From positions 3,100,001 to 3,164,000 of the forward strand of contig OW818684.1 in the NCBI GenBank assembly GCA_942493135.1: a stretch of 64,000 nucleotides of DNA, given 5' to 3'. The first letter of the stretch is position 1; every line of letters begins with the position of its first letter. Below the pieces are notes generated by a model that saw only the letters and a program-made list of their open reading frames with translations, had not been told where the DNA came from and made no database searches. The DNA is from Planctellipticum sp942493135. GTDB taxonomy: Bacteria; Planctomycetota; Planctomycetia; Planctomycetales; Planctomycetaceae. A program made the position numbers and the translations under genes. This document shows, piece after piece, positions 1 through 8,474 of this stretch.

Positions 1-1
1 A

Positions 2-3000
2 ATGGACGTACACAAGGAAATCGCCTTCGAGGTCGAAATCTGCCAGCAGCTCGCCGCCAACGGCTGGCTGTACGCGGACGGGGATGCCGCCGACTACGAC
101 CGGGCGAAGGCATTGTTCCCGGCGGACCTGCTGGCGTGGGTTCAGGAAACGCAGCCCACTGCCTGGGAAACGATTTCCAAGAACAACGGATCGAAGGCCG
201 CTGAAGTCCTGCTGACGCGGCTACGGGATTCGCTGAACGAGCGGGGAACGCTGGACGTCCTGCGGCATGGGATCGAAGTTCTCGGTTTGAAGCAGCCGCT
301 GGCACTCGCTCAGTTCAAGCCGGCACTCGGGATGAATCCGCAGATTCTGGGAAGGTATGCGGCCAATCGGTTGCGAGTCATCCGGCAGGTGCGGTATTCG
401 CTGCAGAACGAGAACTGCATCGACTTGGTGCTGTTCCTCAATGGGCTGCCGGTCGCAACGGTCGAACTGAAGACCGACTTCACGCAGAGCATCGACGACG
501 CCGTCGACCAATACCGTTTCGACCGCCTGCCGAAGCCGAAAGGCAAACCCGCCGAGCCACTGCTGTCGTTTCCGGGCGGTGCTCTGGTCCATTTCGCCGT
601 GAGCAACATCGAAGTCCGGATGACGACCCGGTTGAACGGACCTGAGACGCAGTTCCTGCCGTTCAATCAGGGGGATCACGGAGCCGCCGGCAATCCGGTG
701 AATCCCGACGGCGGTCATCGCACGGCGTATCTCTGGGAGCAAGTCTGGCAGCGGGAAAGCTGGCTGGAGATTCTGGGGAGGTACTTGGTTCCGAAGAAGA
801 ACGACAAGAAGCAGCTCGAAGCGGTGATCTTTCCGCGGTTCCATCAACTGGATGCGACCCGCAAACTTCAGGCCGCGGTGCTGGCGGAAGGAGCGGGCGG
901 CAAATACCTGATTCAACACTCTGCCGGTTCGGGCAAGACGAACTCCATCGCCTGGACGGCTCACTTTCTGGCGGACCTGCACGATGCTCAGCACAAGAAG
1001 GTCTTCGATTCCGTGCTGGTGGTCTCCGACCGGAATGTCATCGACTCGCAGTTGCAGGACGCGATATTCGCCTTCGAACGAACGACCGGCGTTGTGGCGA
1101 CGATCAAGGGAGAGAGTTCCAGCAAGAGCGGCGAACTGGCAGAGGCTCTCTCCGGAGCCAAGAAGGTCGTCGTCTGCACGATTCAGACCTTTCCGTTCGC
1201 CCTGAAAGCCGTCCGTGAACTGGCGGCGACACAGGGCAAACGCTTTGCCGTGATTGCCGATGAAGCTCACAGTTCGCAGACGGGTGAAGCGGCAGCCAAG
1301 CTGAAGGCCGTTCTGTCCGCGGAAGAACAGCAGGAGCTGGCCGACGGCGGCGAATTCAGCACCGAAGATCTGCTGGCCGCTCAGATGGCGAAACAGGCTG
1401 GCGAGTCGGGGATTACTTACGTCGCCTTTACCGCCACGCCCAAAGCCAAAACGATGGAGCTGTTCGGTCGCCGTCCCGATCCCGGCCAGCCGGCGAGCAA
1501 GGACAATCTGCCGGCTCCGTTCCACGTCTACTCGATGCGGCAGGCCATCGAAGAAGGCTTCATCCTGGACGTGCTGCAGAATTACACGCCGTACAAGCTG
1601 GCGTTCAAACTGGCTCACAACGGGAAGGAATGGGACGACAAGGAAGTCGAACGGGGCGAGGCGATGAAGGGGCTGATGGGCTGGGTGCGGCTGCACCCCT
1701 ACAACATCTCCCAGAAGGTCGAGGTGGTTGTCGAGCATTTTCGGGAACACGTCGCCCCGCTGCTGAACGGTCAGGCCAAGGCGATGGTGGTCGTCGGCAG
1801 TCGGGTGGAAGCCGTCCGCTGGCAACTGGCGATCAACAAATACATCAAGGACCGCGGCTACCCGATTCGGACGTTGGTGGCTTTTTCCGGGGAAGTGAAC
1901 GACAAGGACTCCGGACCAGACCCGTTTACCGAGAACAGCAAGGAGCTGAACCCGAACTTGAAGGGACGCGACATCCGCGAAGCCTTCAAGACCGACGAGT
2001 ATCAGATTCTGCTGGTCGCGAATAAATTCCAGACCGGCTTCGACCAGCCGCTGCTCTGCGGGATGTACGTCGACAAGCGACTGGCCGGCATCCAGGCCGT
2101 GCAAACGCTATCCCGCCTGAATCGAGCCTATCCCGGCAAAGACACGACGTACGTCCTGGATTTTGCGAACGACACGAAGGAGATTCTCGAAGCGTTCAAG
2201 ATGTACCACACGACGGCGGAACTGGCCGACGTCACCGATCCGAATCTGGTCTTCAGTCTGCGAGCCAAGCTGGACGGAGCCGGGTATTACGACGACTTCG
2301 AGGTCGACCGCGTCGTTGCCGTCTCGTTAAAGCCGAGTGCCAGGCAAAGCGAGTTGATCAGTGCTCTGGAACCGGTCGCGGATCGGCTGACCAAGCGATA
2401 CAAGGCGGCACAGACGGAGCTGAAGACCTCCAGAGCCGCAAACGACGAGAAGGCCATCGAGACCGCTCAGAACGAGCTGAACGCACTCTGGCTGTTCAAG
2501 TCCGACATGGGGGCGTTCGTCCGGCTCTACACGTTCCTCTCGCAGATCTTCGACTACGGCAATACCGGCATCGAGAAGCGATCCATCTTCTTCAAGCATC
2601 TCGTCCGGCTGTTGGAGTTCGGCCGGGAACGGGAAGGGATCGACCTTTCGAAAGTGATCCTGACGCACCACAACCTGAAGGATCAGGGCAAGCGAACGTT
2701 ACCGCTCAGTACGGGCGAATCCCCGAAACTCGCACCGCTCACTGAAACCGGCTCCGGCTCGGTGCAGGAGAAACAGAAGGCGTTGCTCGCCGAGATCATC
2801 GCCAAGGTCAACGACCTGTTCGAGGGGGAACTGACCGATCAGGACAAGCTCGTGTACGTCAACAACGTGCTGATGGGCAAGCTGCTGGAGTCGGAGAAGC
2901 TGGTTCAACAGGCCGCGAACAACACGAAGGAGCAGTTCGCGAATTCGCCGGACCTGAAGACGGAGCTGATGAACGCCATCATCGCCGCCCTGGACGCTCA

Positions 3001-3133
3001 CACGGCGATGAGCACGCAGGCACTGGATTCGGAGGCGGTGCGGGAAGGGCTGAAAGACGTCCTGCTCGGTCCCGCTCAGCTCTATGAGACTTTGCGGGAC
3101 AGGGCGGCTGGCGGGACGGGGAGACCGGCGTAG
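2..3133 (+). CDS. hsdR: Type I restriction enzyme R (HsdR) subunit
   Basis: This is the motor and nuclease subunit of a type I restriction-modification complex, which translocates DNA with ATP and cuts it far from the recognition site. The N-terminal PD-(D/E)xK nuclease shows D141 and E155-L-K157. The helicase core follows, with Walker A SAGSGKT at about residues 308-313 and DEAH at 420-423, then a TATPK motif (about 478-482) and a QTLSRLNR motif typical of helicase motif VI. A long helical C-terminal region ends the protein. The 1043-aa length is normal for the family. The ATG lies at the very edge of the window, so the true start and ribosome site could be upstream. No HsdM or HsdS is visible; they would have to lie to the left. 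The family call is secure. Confidence 0.95.
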   Translation: MDVHKEIAFEVEICQQLAANGWLYADGDAADYDRAKALFPADLLAWVQETQPTAWETISKNNGSKAAEVLLTRLRDSLNERGTLDVLRHGIEVLGLKQPLALAQFKPALGMNPQILGRYAANRLRVIRQVRYSLQNENCIDLVLFLNGLPVATVELKTDFTQSIDDAVDQYRFDRLPKPKGKPAEPLLSFPGGALVHFAVSNIEVRMTTRLNGPETQFLPFNQGDHGAAGNPVNPDGGHRTAYLWEQVWQRESWLEILGRYLVPKKNDKKQLEAVIFPRFHQLDATRKLQAAVLAEGAGGKYLIQHSAGSGKTNSIAWTAHFLADLHDAQHKKVFDSVLVVSDRNVIDSQLQDAIFAFERTTGVVATIKGESSSKSGELAEALSGAKKVVVCTIQTFPFALKAVRELAATQGKRFAVIADEAHSSQTGEAAAKLKAVLSAEEQQELADGGEFSTEDLLAAQMAKQAGESGITYVAFTATPKAKTMELFGRRPDPGQPASKDNLPAPFHVYSMRQAIEEGFILDVLQNYTPYKLAFKLAHNGKEWDDKEVERGEAMKGLMGWVRLHPYNISQKVEVVVEHFREHVAPLLNGQAKAMVVVGSRVEAVRWQLAINKYIKDRGYPIRTLVAFSGEVNDKDSGPDPFTENSKELNPNLKGRDIREAFKTDEYQILLVANKFQTGFDQPLLCGMYVDKRLAGIQAVQTLSRLNRAYPGKDTTYVLDFANDTKEILEAFKMYHTTAELADVTDPNLVFSLRAKLDGAGYYDDFEVDRVVAVSLKPSARQSELISALEPVADRLTKRYKAAQTELKTSRAANDEKAIETAQNELNALWLFKSDMGAFVRLYTFLSQIFDYGNTGIEKRSIFFKHLVRLLEFGREREGIDLSKVILTHHNLKDQGKRTLPLSTGESPKLAPLTETGSGSVQEKQKALLAEIIAKVNDLFEGELTDQDKLVYVNNVLMGKLLESEKLVQQAANNTKEQFANSPDLKTELMNAIIAALDAHTAMSTQALDSEAVREGLKDVLLGPAQLYETLRDRAAGGTGRPA

Positions 3134-3190
3134 GGGCGTTTGCCCTTTCGACGGACGACATCAATTTAGTTTTTGACCGGAAGGCAGTGC

Positions 3191-3918
3191 ATGAGTAGAG
3201 ATCCCGGTGAAAAGGACGTCGAGCACACGGAGAGGGCGACCGAATTGCAGCGTCGCGGACTACCCCCGAACTACGCGGACATCATGAACAGTCCCGTCTT
3301 GCAGTTGCAACGATCTATCGCGGCACAACAAGCATTGCTGAAATCACTTCCAACTGTACCCAACTTTGTAGCTCAAATGTCGCCCTTTGCTGAAATCCAA
3401 CGCGACGTTCAAAACTTGCTCGGCTACGTCCAGGCGTTCTCCCCCGCCCTGCGGGTATCTTCGCCTGCTTCGATTTTTCAACGCAGCTCGAACGGCTGGC
3501 CAAGGCCAGCCTGCTGTACCTGGTGGCCGAAAAATTCCCCAACATCGACCTGCATCCCAGAAACGCCGAATCATTTACCGATCCGCTGTCCAGTTGCCCT
3601 GCAAACCGGAGCGCCCCGCACGACGGGCTGGGAGCAGTCGTTGGGAAAGCGAAACCGGTCGAGCCGGCGTTCGATGCGACGCTTGCGGGACTGGCTGCGG
3701 CGGCGGAACATGGCCTTCACTCGAAATCCTTCCGTGCGACCGTGGTTCGAAGAGTGTCGTTACTCCTGAAACCCTGGACAACGCGGAAGGATTTCAACTT
3801 TTTCCCGAGCAAGCGTCACAAGGACGCGGGGGGGGGGGGGGGGGGGGGGTATGCTTCGTTGAGGACTAAACGTCACACAACACGGTTTTCTATGTCTATC
3901 CCAGCTGAAACGACCTGA
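3191..3918 (+). pseudogene. Disrupted hypothetical gene downstream of hsdR
   Basis: An ATG at 3191 follows a good ribosome site (GGAAGG at about 3179-3184) and opens a protein-like reading frame of about 80 residues, ending around FSPALRV near 3455. Further on the plausible coding frame is a different one, reading QLERLAKASLLYLVAEKFPNI and then RNAESFTDPL up to about 3600. The switch lies near the C5 run at 3441-3445, which suggests a single-base frameshift. After about 3600 no frame is convincing, and the sequence runs into the G22 tract. I do not recognise the family. The position just after hsdR suggests accessory or defence DNA, but that is inference. It could instead be two small ORFs, or a sequencing error in an intact gene. 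Confidence 0.4.
3828..3849. repeat. 22-base poly-G homopolymer tract
   Basis: There are 22 consecutive G residues, between the disrupted ORF and the 3' end of the minus-strand acyltransferase. Tracts of this length are prone to slipped-strand mispairing and also to assembly or sequencing error. It sits in a low-GC neighbourhood, so it stands out. No gene is clearly controlled by it. Confidence 0.95.
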
Positions 3919-3955
3919 CTGCACCAGTTACCTCGGCGTTGAGGGCGTCACGGTA

Positions 3956-5162
3956 TCACCTCCGCTTCAAGCACTTGCTCCGGATATAACGCTGTGCCGG
4001 AACTTCGAAGTACCGAAAACTCAACCACGACACGGAGATGAGTACCACAAAGTAAAGTATCAACACGGAGCTATCCCTAAACACGGAGTTCTCAAGTCCG
4101 CTTGCTGAGACGACGGAAACAAACAAGAGTTGAAGCGGAAAATGCCACAGGTACGACGAATACGAAATGTCACCAAGGGCCGAGAATCGCCGACCAAGAT
4201 GTCCGCGGTACGACTCGACAATCGCTAGAGAGAGTATAGTTAAGGGGAACACCACAAGAACCTCGAACGGCATCGGGAGTCCCCGAATGCCGGGCATTCC
4301 CCGTAGAAACTCGGTGTTGGATGCACCACAGAGGGCTCCAATCCACGCAGCTACGCAGGCGACAGCCGTAACGGTGACGACGATTAACTGCCGCCGTAGA
4401 GTCACAATCCTAGCGTAGACGACGTAAACTCCGCCGCCGAGGAAAAAGGAAGTCATTCCTCGACCCAAGTGAGCGTTCAGGCGAAAAACTAGAATCAGCC
4501 CAAACAATGAGAGCGCGAAAGCGACTAGCAAGCGTGGTTTCAGGAAGCGTGAGACCGCGAAGAAGACAGCATAGAGCACAACTTCGACCGAAACTGACCA
4601 CACGGGAGCGTTGTACGACCAGCCCCGTTCCAGGCCAACGGAACTCAAGAAGAACAGATTCAGAAGAAAGTGCCACTTGTCATTGTGGCCATAGACGAAT
4701 GGTGTTCCAAACGCCGAGAGGTAGAAGTGTTGCCCAAGGGCCACGACTAAGAATGTCAACAGGTGAAGCGGATAGAGACGCGAGAAGCGAAGAATGAAGA
4801 AGCGACTGGCGGCGACCTGTCTTGAGTAGATGTTGCTGGAGTAGAGCCAAAAGAAAATGAATCCTGAAAGGGAAAAAAAGAGATCGACCGCGAGGTAACC
4901 GTGTTCGTAAAGGTGTGCGAAGAGGATATAGAGCGGCTGTTCGGTTCTGTCGAACGTGGGGGGGGAGACTCGTGCCACGGAAGAAGAAGTGCTGCCAATG
5001 CCAGAAGACGACAGCGAGGGCGGCGAGCCCGCGGAGAGCGTCGAGGGAATATAGGTGGCTTGGCGGTGTCACTGTAGAAGAGGATGCCGTCGGTCTCAGC
5101 TCGTTTAGTTCGGAGTTTTCTATGTAGGGCGTAGTTGAATGCATCGAGCAGTCCACGGACAA
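3956..5162 (-). pseudogene. Acyltransferase 3 (OafA/YrhL type), frameshifted at a G8 run
   Basis: Two minus-strand frames together make one membrane O-acyltransferase. The N-terminal frame (5162 to about 4966) contains the family start motif LDALRGLAALAVVFWHWQHF with its conserved Arg and His. The C-terminal frame (about 4960 to 3956) continues with GYLAVDLFFSLSGFIFFWLY and about ten hydrophobic segments. The frame changes in the homopolymer at 4958-4965 (C8 on the coding strand). Rejoined, the protein is about 400 aa, the usual family length. Such enzymes acylate cell-surface sugars. Base composition is clearly lower in GC than the flanks, which suggests acquisition by transfer. The break may be real decay, reversible slippage or a sequencing error. 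Confidence 0.8.
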
Positions 5163-5510
5163 TGGGCAGCGGGTGGCGTTGGCACCGGTAGCGAAAGTTT
5201 AGGTCGAGTGTGGCAAGTGTGGCGACACAAGTCCAGGAGTTAGGAGAATCGAAAGGGTGAGAAGGGAGGGGGCCGGTGAGAGATTTGATGATTCAAGCGG
5301 TTTTGCAGGGTTTGTGCCCGTTGGGAGCATGTCAAGAATCTGCAGTTTCAGCTCGGCCGGCAGCAGCGGCCAAACGGTTGCGATGCGGTGCAGCTCGGGA
5401 CATGACTCTGCTGCACCGGATTTTGCACCGTCCGCTTCCACCAGAAACGCCGATTCCCTGACAGACTCAGCACTTACGTCAAACAGTTCGTCCCCCCTTG
5501 GGGGTACTGC
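5163..5510. other. Gap with possible recombinase-tail remnant
   Basis: No complete gene is visible. On the minus strand around 5328-5408 a short stretch reads PELHRIATVWPLLPAELKLQI. It resembles, from memory, the C-terminal tail of planctomycete tyrosine recombinases (a W-x2-LP-x3 pattern). It has no catalytic domain. This is a weak recognition, and chance similarity is possible. Confidence 0.25.
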
Positions 5511-5547
5511 GAAGGGCCGCGAAATCCTCTGGATTTCGCGGCCCTTC
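5511..5547 (-). terminator. Hairpin terminator after the DUF1559 gene
   Basis: A perfect 17-bp inverted repeat, GAAGGGCCGCGAAATCC (5511-5527) with its complement at 5531-5547, has a 3-nt loop. It begins about 30 bp past the stop of the minus-strand DUF1559 gene. The flanking T-tract is weak, so it may act in both directions or be a repeat element. Its GAAATCC/GGATTTC core recurs at 7058-7075. Confidence 0.6.
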
Positions 5548-5576
5548 CCGTTTGTCACGGAAGCAGATCTCGCCGG

Positions 5577-6530
5577 CTACCAATCGCCGCCGACTTCTCC
5601 ACCCCGCAAAGTCGCCAGCGCCCGGTACAGACCCAGCGCCATATTCTCGCTCAGAAACCGCACGCTGCCGTCCGCCAGTGTGAAGTGAGCCCCGCCGGTG
5701 TGTCGGCTGTGAAAGCCGTTCTGGCCCTGCCAGTCGCCGGAAGCATACGAAGTTCCATTCGGTCGCCGTGCGTTAATCGGGAAGTTCGCGACGGCGCAGG
5801 CTTCGACGGAATGCGCCCAGGCGTAGCCCAGCCCATAGTGCTGGTCGCCCGGCGCGTTCGGATCGTAGACGTCTTCGCCGATCATCGTCGTGTTGCTGAG
5901 CCCGTCCGTCACGTCCCGCAGCCGGAGGACATGAGCCCAGTTGAGCGGATAAAAAACTCCGTCGCCATCTTCCCAGGGTTCGCACCCATGTCCGCCGGTC
6001 CCCGGATTGGCCCAGTCCCCCCAGCAGAAATTCGCCCCCTGCACGCCCTTGTAATTGGTCATCCCCACCAGGGGATTCGTCCGCAGGTAGTGCGATCGCT
6101 CGTTGCGTGGACCGTTGCCGGACAACGTATCGGACGGGCAGAGGTAAGCCGGAATCGAGACCGCCAGGGCCGGGCTGTCTTTGAGTGCCGTGTGGGGAAT
6201 CCCGCTCTGATTCCAGAGCGGGGAAGCATCGAGGTACGGCAGAATCGAAGCCAGCCAGCTCCACGACTGCGAGTCCTCGTACGCGTGGTTCCAGACCGAC
6301 GAATACGTGTAGTCGCCGTACCGGTTGATCGGAAACGTCCCGAACGTGCTTTCGTAGTTGTGGACGGCCAGGCCGAGCTGCTTGAGATTATTCCGGCACT
6401 GCGTCCGCCGGGCCGCCTCGCGCGCCTGCTGCACGGCCGGCAGCAGCAGCGCGATCAGAATCGCGATGATCGCGATCACCACCAGCAGTTCGATCAGGGT
6501 AAAACCCCTGCGGTCAGCGAGTTTCGTCAC
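5577..6530 (-). CDS. DUF1559 prepilin-like protein
   Basis: This is a type IV prepilin-like surface protein of the greatly expanded planctomycete DUF1559 family. It has a type III prepilin signal with G9 before FTLIELLVVIAIIAIL, so a prepilin peptidase would cut between G9 and F10. The hydrophobic helix and the family segment ending NNLKQLGLAVHNY follow. Near the C-terminus is the family H-x9-DG motif (HTGGAHFTLADG). The role of these pseudopilins is not established; a part in the cell envelope or in pilus-like fibres is likely. The start overlaps the end of the lipoprotein gene by 17 bp, so the two are probably co-transcribed and translationally coupled. Confidence 0.93.
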   Translation of the reverse strand: MTKLADRRGFTLIELLVVIAIIAILIALLLPAVQQAREAARRTQCRNNLKQLGLAVHNYESTFGTFPINRYGDYTYSSVWNHAYEDSQSWSWLASILPYLDASPLWNQSGIPHTALKDSPALAVSIPAYLCPSDTLSGNGPRNERSHYLRTNPLVGMTNYKGVQGANFCWGDWANPGTGGHGCEPWEDGDGVFYPLNWAHVLRLRDVTDGLSNTTMIGEDVYDPNAPGDQHYGLGYAWAHSVEACAVANFPINARRPNGTSYASGDWQGQNGFHSRHTGGAHFTLADGSVRFLSENMALGLYRALATLRGGEVGGDW

Positions 6531-6981
6531 GATTCAGCTCCAGGTCGTACGCCGGCCCCGCCGATTCGCCGACGGTGATCCGCAAGGGAGTTTGCGTCGG
6601 GTCGTTGTAACGGGTGGGAATCTGCGAAGAGGGGAGCCCTGGATGGGCGGCGCCCGAAGCGCCCGGCCTCGAAGTCGTGGAAAAGACGACGACCACGTAG
6701 CGTCCTGCGGGTGCCCCGGATCGACCCTGCGTATAGACCTGATACCGGCCGTCGGCCTCGATGGATCCGGTCGGCTGTTCCCAGCCGTCCTGCGTCGATT
6801 TCGGCCGCAAGGTCACCGAACCGCCGGACAACGGAGCGCCGGCCAGCAAGACGTAACCAGCCACTGGATAGAGTCGAGGCCCGTTCTCGGTGCCGCAGCC
6901 GGACAGAATCAGTCCCGTCCACAGGAGGATGACCGGTTGGAGGAGCCTGCGGGGGATGGGAATCGAACGAAGACTTCGCAC
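6514..6981 (-). CDS. Small lipoprotein with carboxypeptidase-regulatory-like fold
   Basis: A 155-aa secreted lipoprotein. Residues 1-28 form a signal peptide ending in lipobox LSGC with C29 as the lipid-modified residue. The mature part (VAGYVLLAGAPLSGGSVTLRP, later GRYQVYT and PAGRYVVVVFS) matches the short beta-sandwich lipoproteins that planctomycetes commonly encode beside DUF1559 genes. The DUF1559 gene overlaps its 3' end, which supports a joint role at the envelope. No catalytic residues are visible. The fold call is by pattern only. Confidence 0.75.
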   Translation of the reverse strand: MRSLRSIPIPRRLLQPVILLWTGLILSGCGTENGPRLYPVAGYVLLAGAPLSGGSVTLRPKSTQDGWEQPTGSIEADGRYQVYTQGRSGAPAGRYVVVVFSTTSRPGASGAAHPGLPSSQIPTRYNDPTQTPLRITVGESAGPAYDLELNRDETR

Positions 6982-7029
6982 GATCTCTGCCGACGACGGG
7001 AAAAGTTTCGATCAGGCCCCCAGCTACTG

Positions 7030-7050
7030 TAGGGCCGGCGTCCGTCGGTC
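7030..7050. repeat. Degenerate REP-like palindrome
   Basis: TAGGG followed by an imperfect palindrome (GGCCGGC, loop GTCC, GTCGGTC). Read on the minus strand it has the stem-loop plus CCTAC layout seen at 19, 25, 35 and 45 kb. It has two mismatches in the stem, so membership of that family is uncertain. Confidence 0.4.
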
Positions 7051-7057
7051 GCCAACA

Positions 7058-7075
7058 GAAATCCCGGTGGATTTC
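7058..7075 (-). terminator. Short hairpin after the DUF1552 gene
   Basis: A perfect 7-bp stem GAAATCC / GGATTTC with loop CGGT starts about 10 bp past the stop of the minus-strand DUF1552 gene. It shares its core with the longer hairpin at 5511-5547. It may be a weak terminator or a repeat copy. Confidence 0.4.
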
Positions 7076-7084
7076 GCCTGAACG

Positions 7085-8410
7085 TTACACCTCCGTCAGT
7101 CGCTCGGTCGAATCGCCGAATTCGTTGAGCGGCACGCCGAATTTGTCCATCAGCGACAAGTACAGGCTGCACATCTTGCGGTTCGGCTTGCCGAGGTAAT
7201 CGAGAACCCGGCCCGATTCCAGCTTGCCGCCGGCCCGGCCGAGGACGATCAGGGGCAACTGCGTCGCGTCGTGGTGGCCGGACATCATGCTGGAGCAGTA
7301 CATCAGGATCGAGTTGTCGAGGGCCGTCCGTTCCCCTTCCTGGATGGCGTCGAGACGGGCGGCGACGTAGGCCACCTGCTCGGCGAAGAAACGATTGACC
7401 TTCAGCCAGTCGTCGCCGTCGGAGTGCGACAGCAGGTGGTGAATCATGTAGTCGACGTTGAGGTTGGGGAACCGCAGCGACGAGTGGTCGTTGTTGAGCT
7501 TGAGCGTGCAGAACCGCGTGGTGTCGGTCTGGAAGGCCAGTACCAGGATGTCGCACATCAGCCGCATGTGCTCGGCGATGTCCTGGGGCACGCCGTCTTT
7601 CGGGCGGGGAATGTCCGGTTCGGCGAGGGTCGGCCGCCAGCCCTGAATCTGCCGCTCCTTGCCGGCTCGCTCGATCCGCTGTTCGACTTCGCGGACGGAA
7701 TTGAGGTACTCGTCGAGCTTCACCTTGTCCGCGCTGCTGATCTTGCCGCGGAGCGAGGTCGCCTCGGCCAGGACGGCGTCGAGGACGCTCTTGTCGTTCA
7801 GCGAATCGTCTTCCTTGAACAGCCGGTCGAAGGCGAGGGCCGGATAGAGTTCGAGGGGCGTCGGCGTCGTCGGCGAGCTCCACGAGATGTGGGAGCTGTA
7901 GAGCATCGAGTAGTTCTTGTGAACCGCCGCCATCGAGTGCTCGCAGCCGAGGACCAGGCTGGGAACCTTGGTCTGATGGCCGATGTGCTGGGCCAGCACC
8001 TGGTCGATGCTGGTGCCGGAGCGAATGGCGCCGCCTGCGGCGAGAGGAGCCCCGGACAGCAGGTTGCCGGTCTGCGAACTGTGGATATTTCCCTTCAGAG
8101 CCTGCTCGTTGTAGAGCCCGCGAATGAAGGTGAGTTTCTCCTTCGTCCCCTCGAACGGCTGGAGGACTTTGCCCAGCTCCATGTCCTTGCCGGACCCTTT
8201 GGCCCACCACTCCTTGCTGTGGAAACCGTTGCCGGAGAAGAAGCAGGCGAAGCGGACAGGGGCCTGACTGGAGGGCTCCTTGCCGACGGACTCATCCCCC
8301 CAGACGCGGAGGGATTCCATCCACGGGAGCGCCATCGTCACGCCCAGACCCCGCAGGAAGGTCCGGCGGTCAAAGGGATGCATCGTCAGCGGCGAAAGGT
8401 GGCGAGTCAT
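7085..8410 (-). CDS. DUF1552 secreted protein
   Basis: A 441-aa DUF1552 family protein, usually encoded next to DUF1592-type cytochromes in planctomycetes, as it is here. The N-terminus has a twin-arginine-like signal, DRRTFLRGLGVTMALPWMES, so export in folded form is likely. The body shows typical family segments: FFSGNGFHSKEWW, FIRGLYNEQA, GTSIDQVLAQ and a C-terminal SSMMSGHHDATQLPLIVLG. I chose the ATG at 8410 because GTGGAG lies at the right distance; a second ATG at 8383 begins directly at the signal. It lies 64 bp downstream of the DUF1592 gene and is probably in one transcript with it. Biochemical function is unknown. A related pair occurs at 30.4-34.1 kb. Confidence 0.92.
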   Translation of the reverse strand: MTRHLSPLTMHPFDRRTFLRGLGVTMALPWMESLRVWGDESVGKEPSSQAPVRFACFFSGNGFHSKEWWAKGSGKDMELGKVLQPFEGTKEKLTFIRGLYNEQALKGNIHSSQTGNLLSGAPLAAGGAIRSGTSIDQVLAQHIGHQTKVPSLVLGCEHSMAAVHKNYSMLYSSHISWSSPTTPTPLELYPALAFDRLFKEDDSLNDKSVLDAVLAEATSLRGKISSADKVKLDEYLNSVREVEQRIERAGKERQIQGWRPTLAEPDIPRPKDGVPQDIAEHMRLMCDILVLAFQTDTTRFCTLKLNNDHSSLRFPNLNVDYMIHHLLSHSDGDDWLKVNRFFAEQVAYVAARLDAIQEGERTALDNSILMYCSSMMSGHHDATQLPLIVLGRAGGKLESGRVLDYLGKPNRKMCSLYLSLMDKFGVPLNEFGDSTERLTEV

Positions 8411-8474
8411 CGAAGCACTCCACGCAGGTGAGGATTCAGGTTTTCAGACAAAGTCGCGTCGGATTTCAAATCGG

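Noticed and set aside
221..2104. 627-aa open frame on the minus strand inside hsdR
   Set aside because: Shadow frame in GC-rich coding DNA; no family-like segments, while the opposite strand encodes an intact HsdR.
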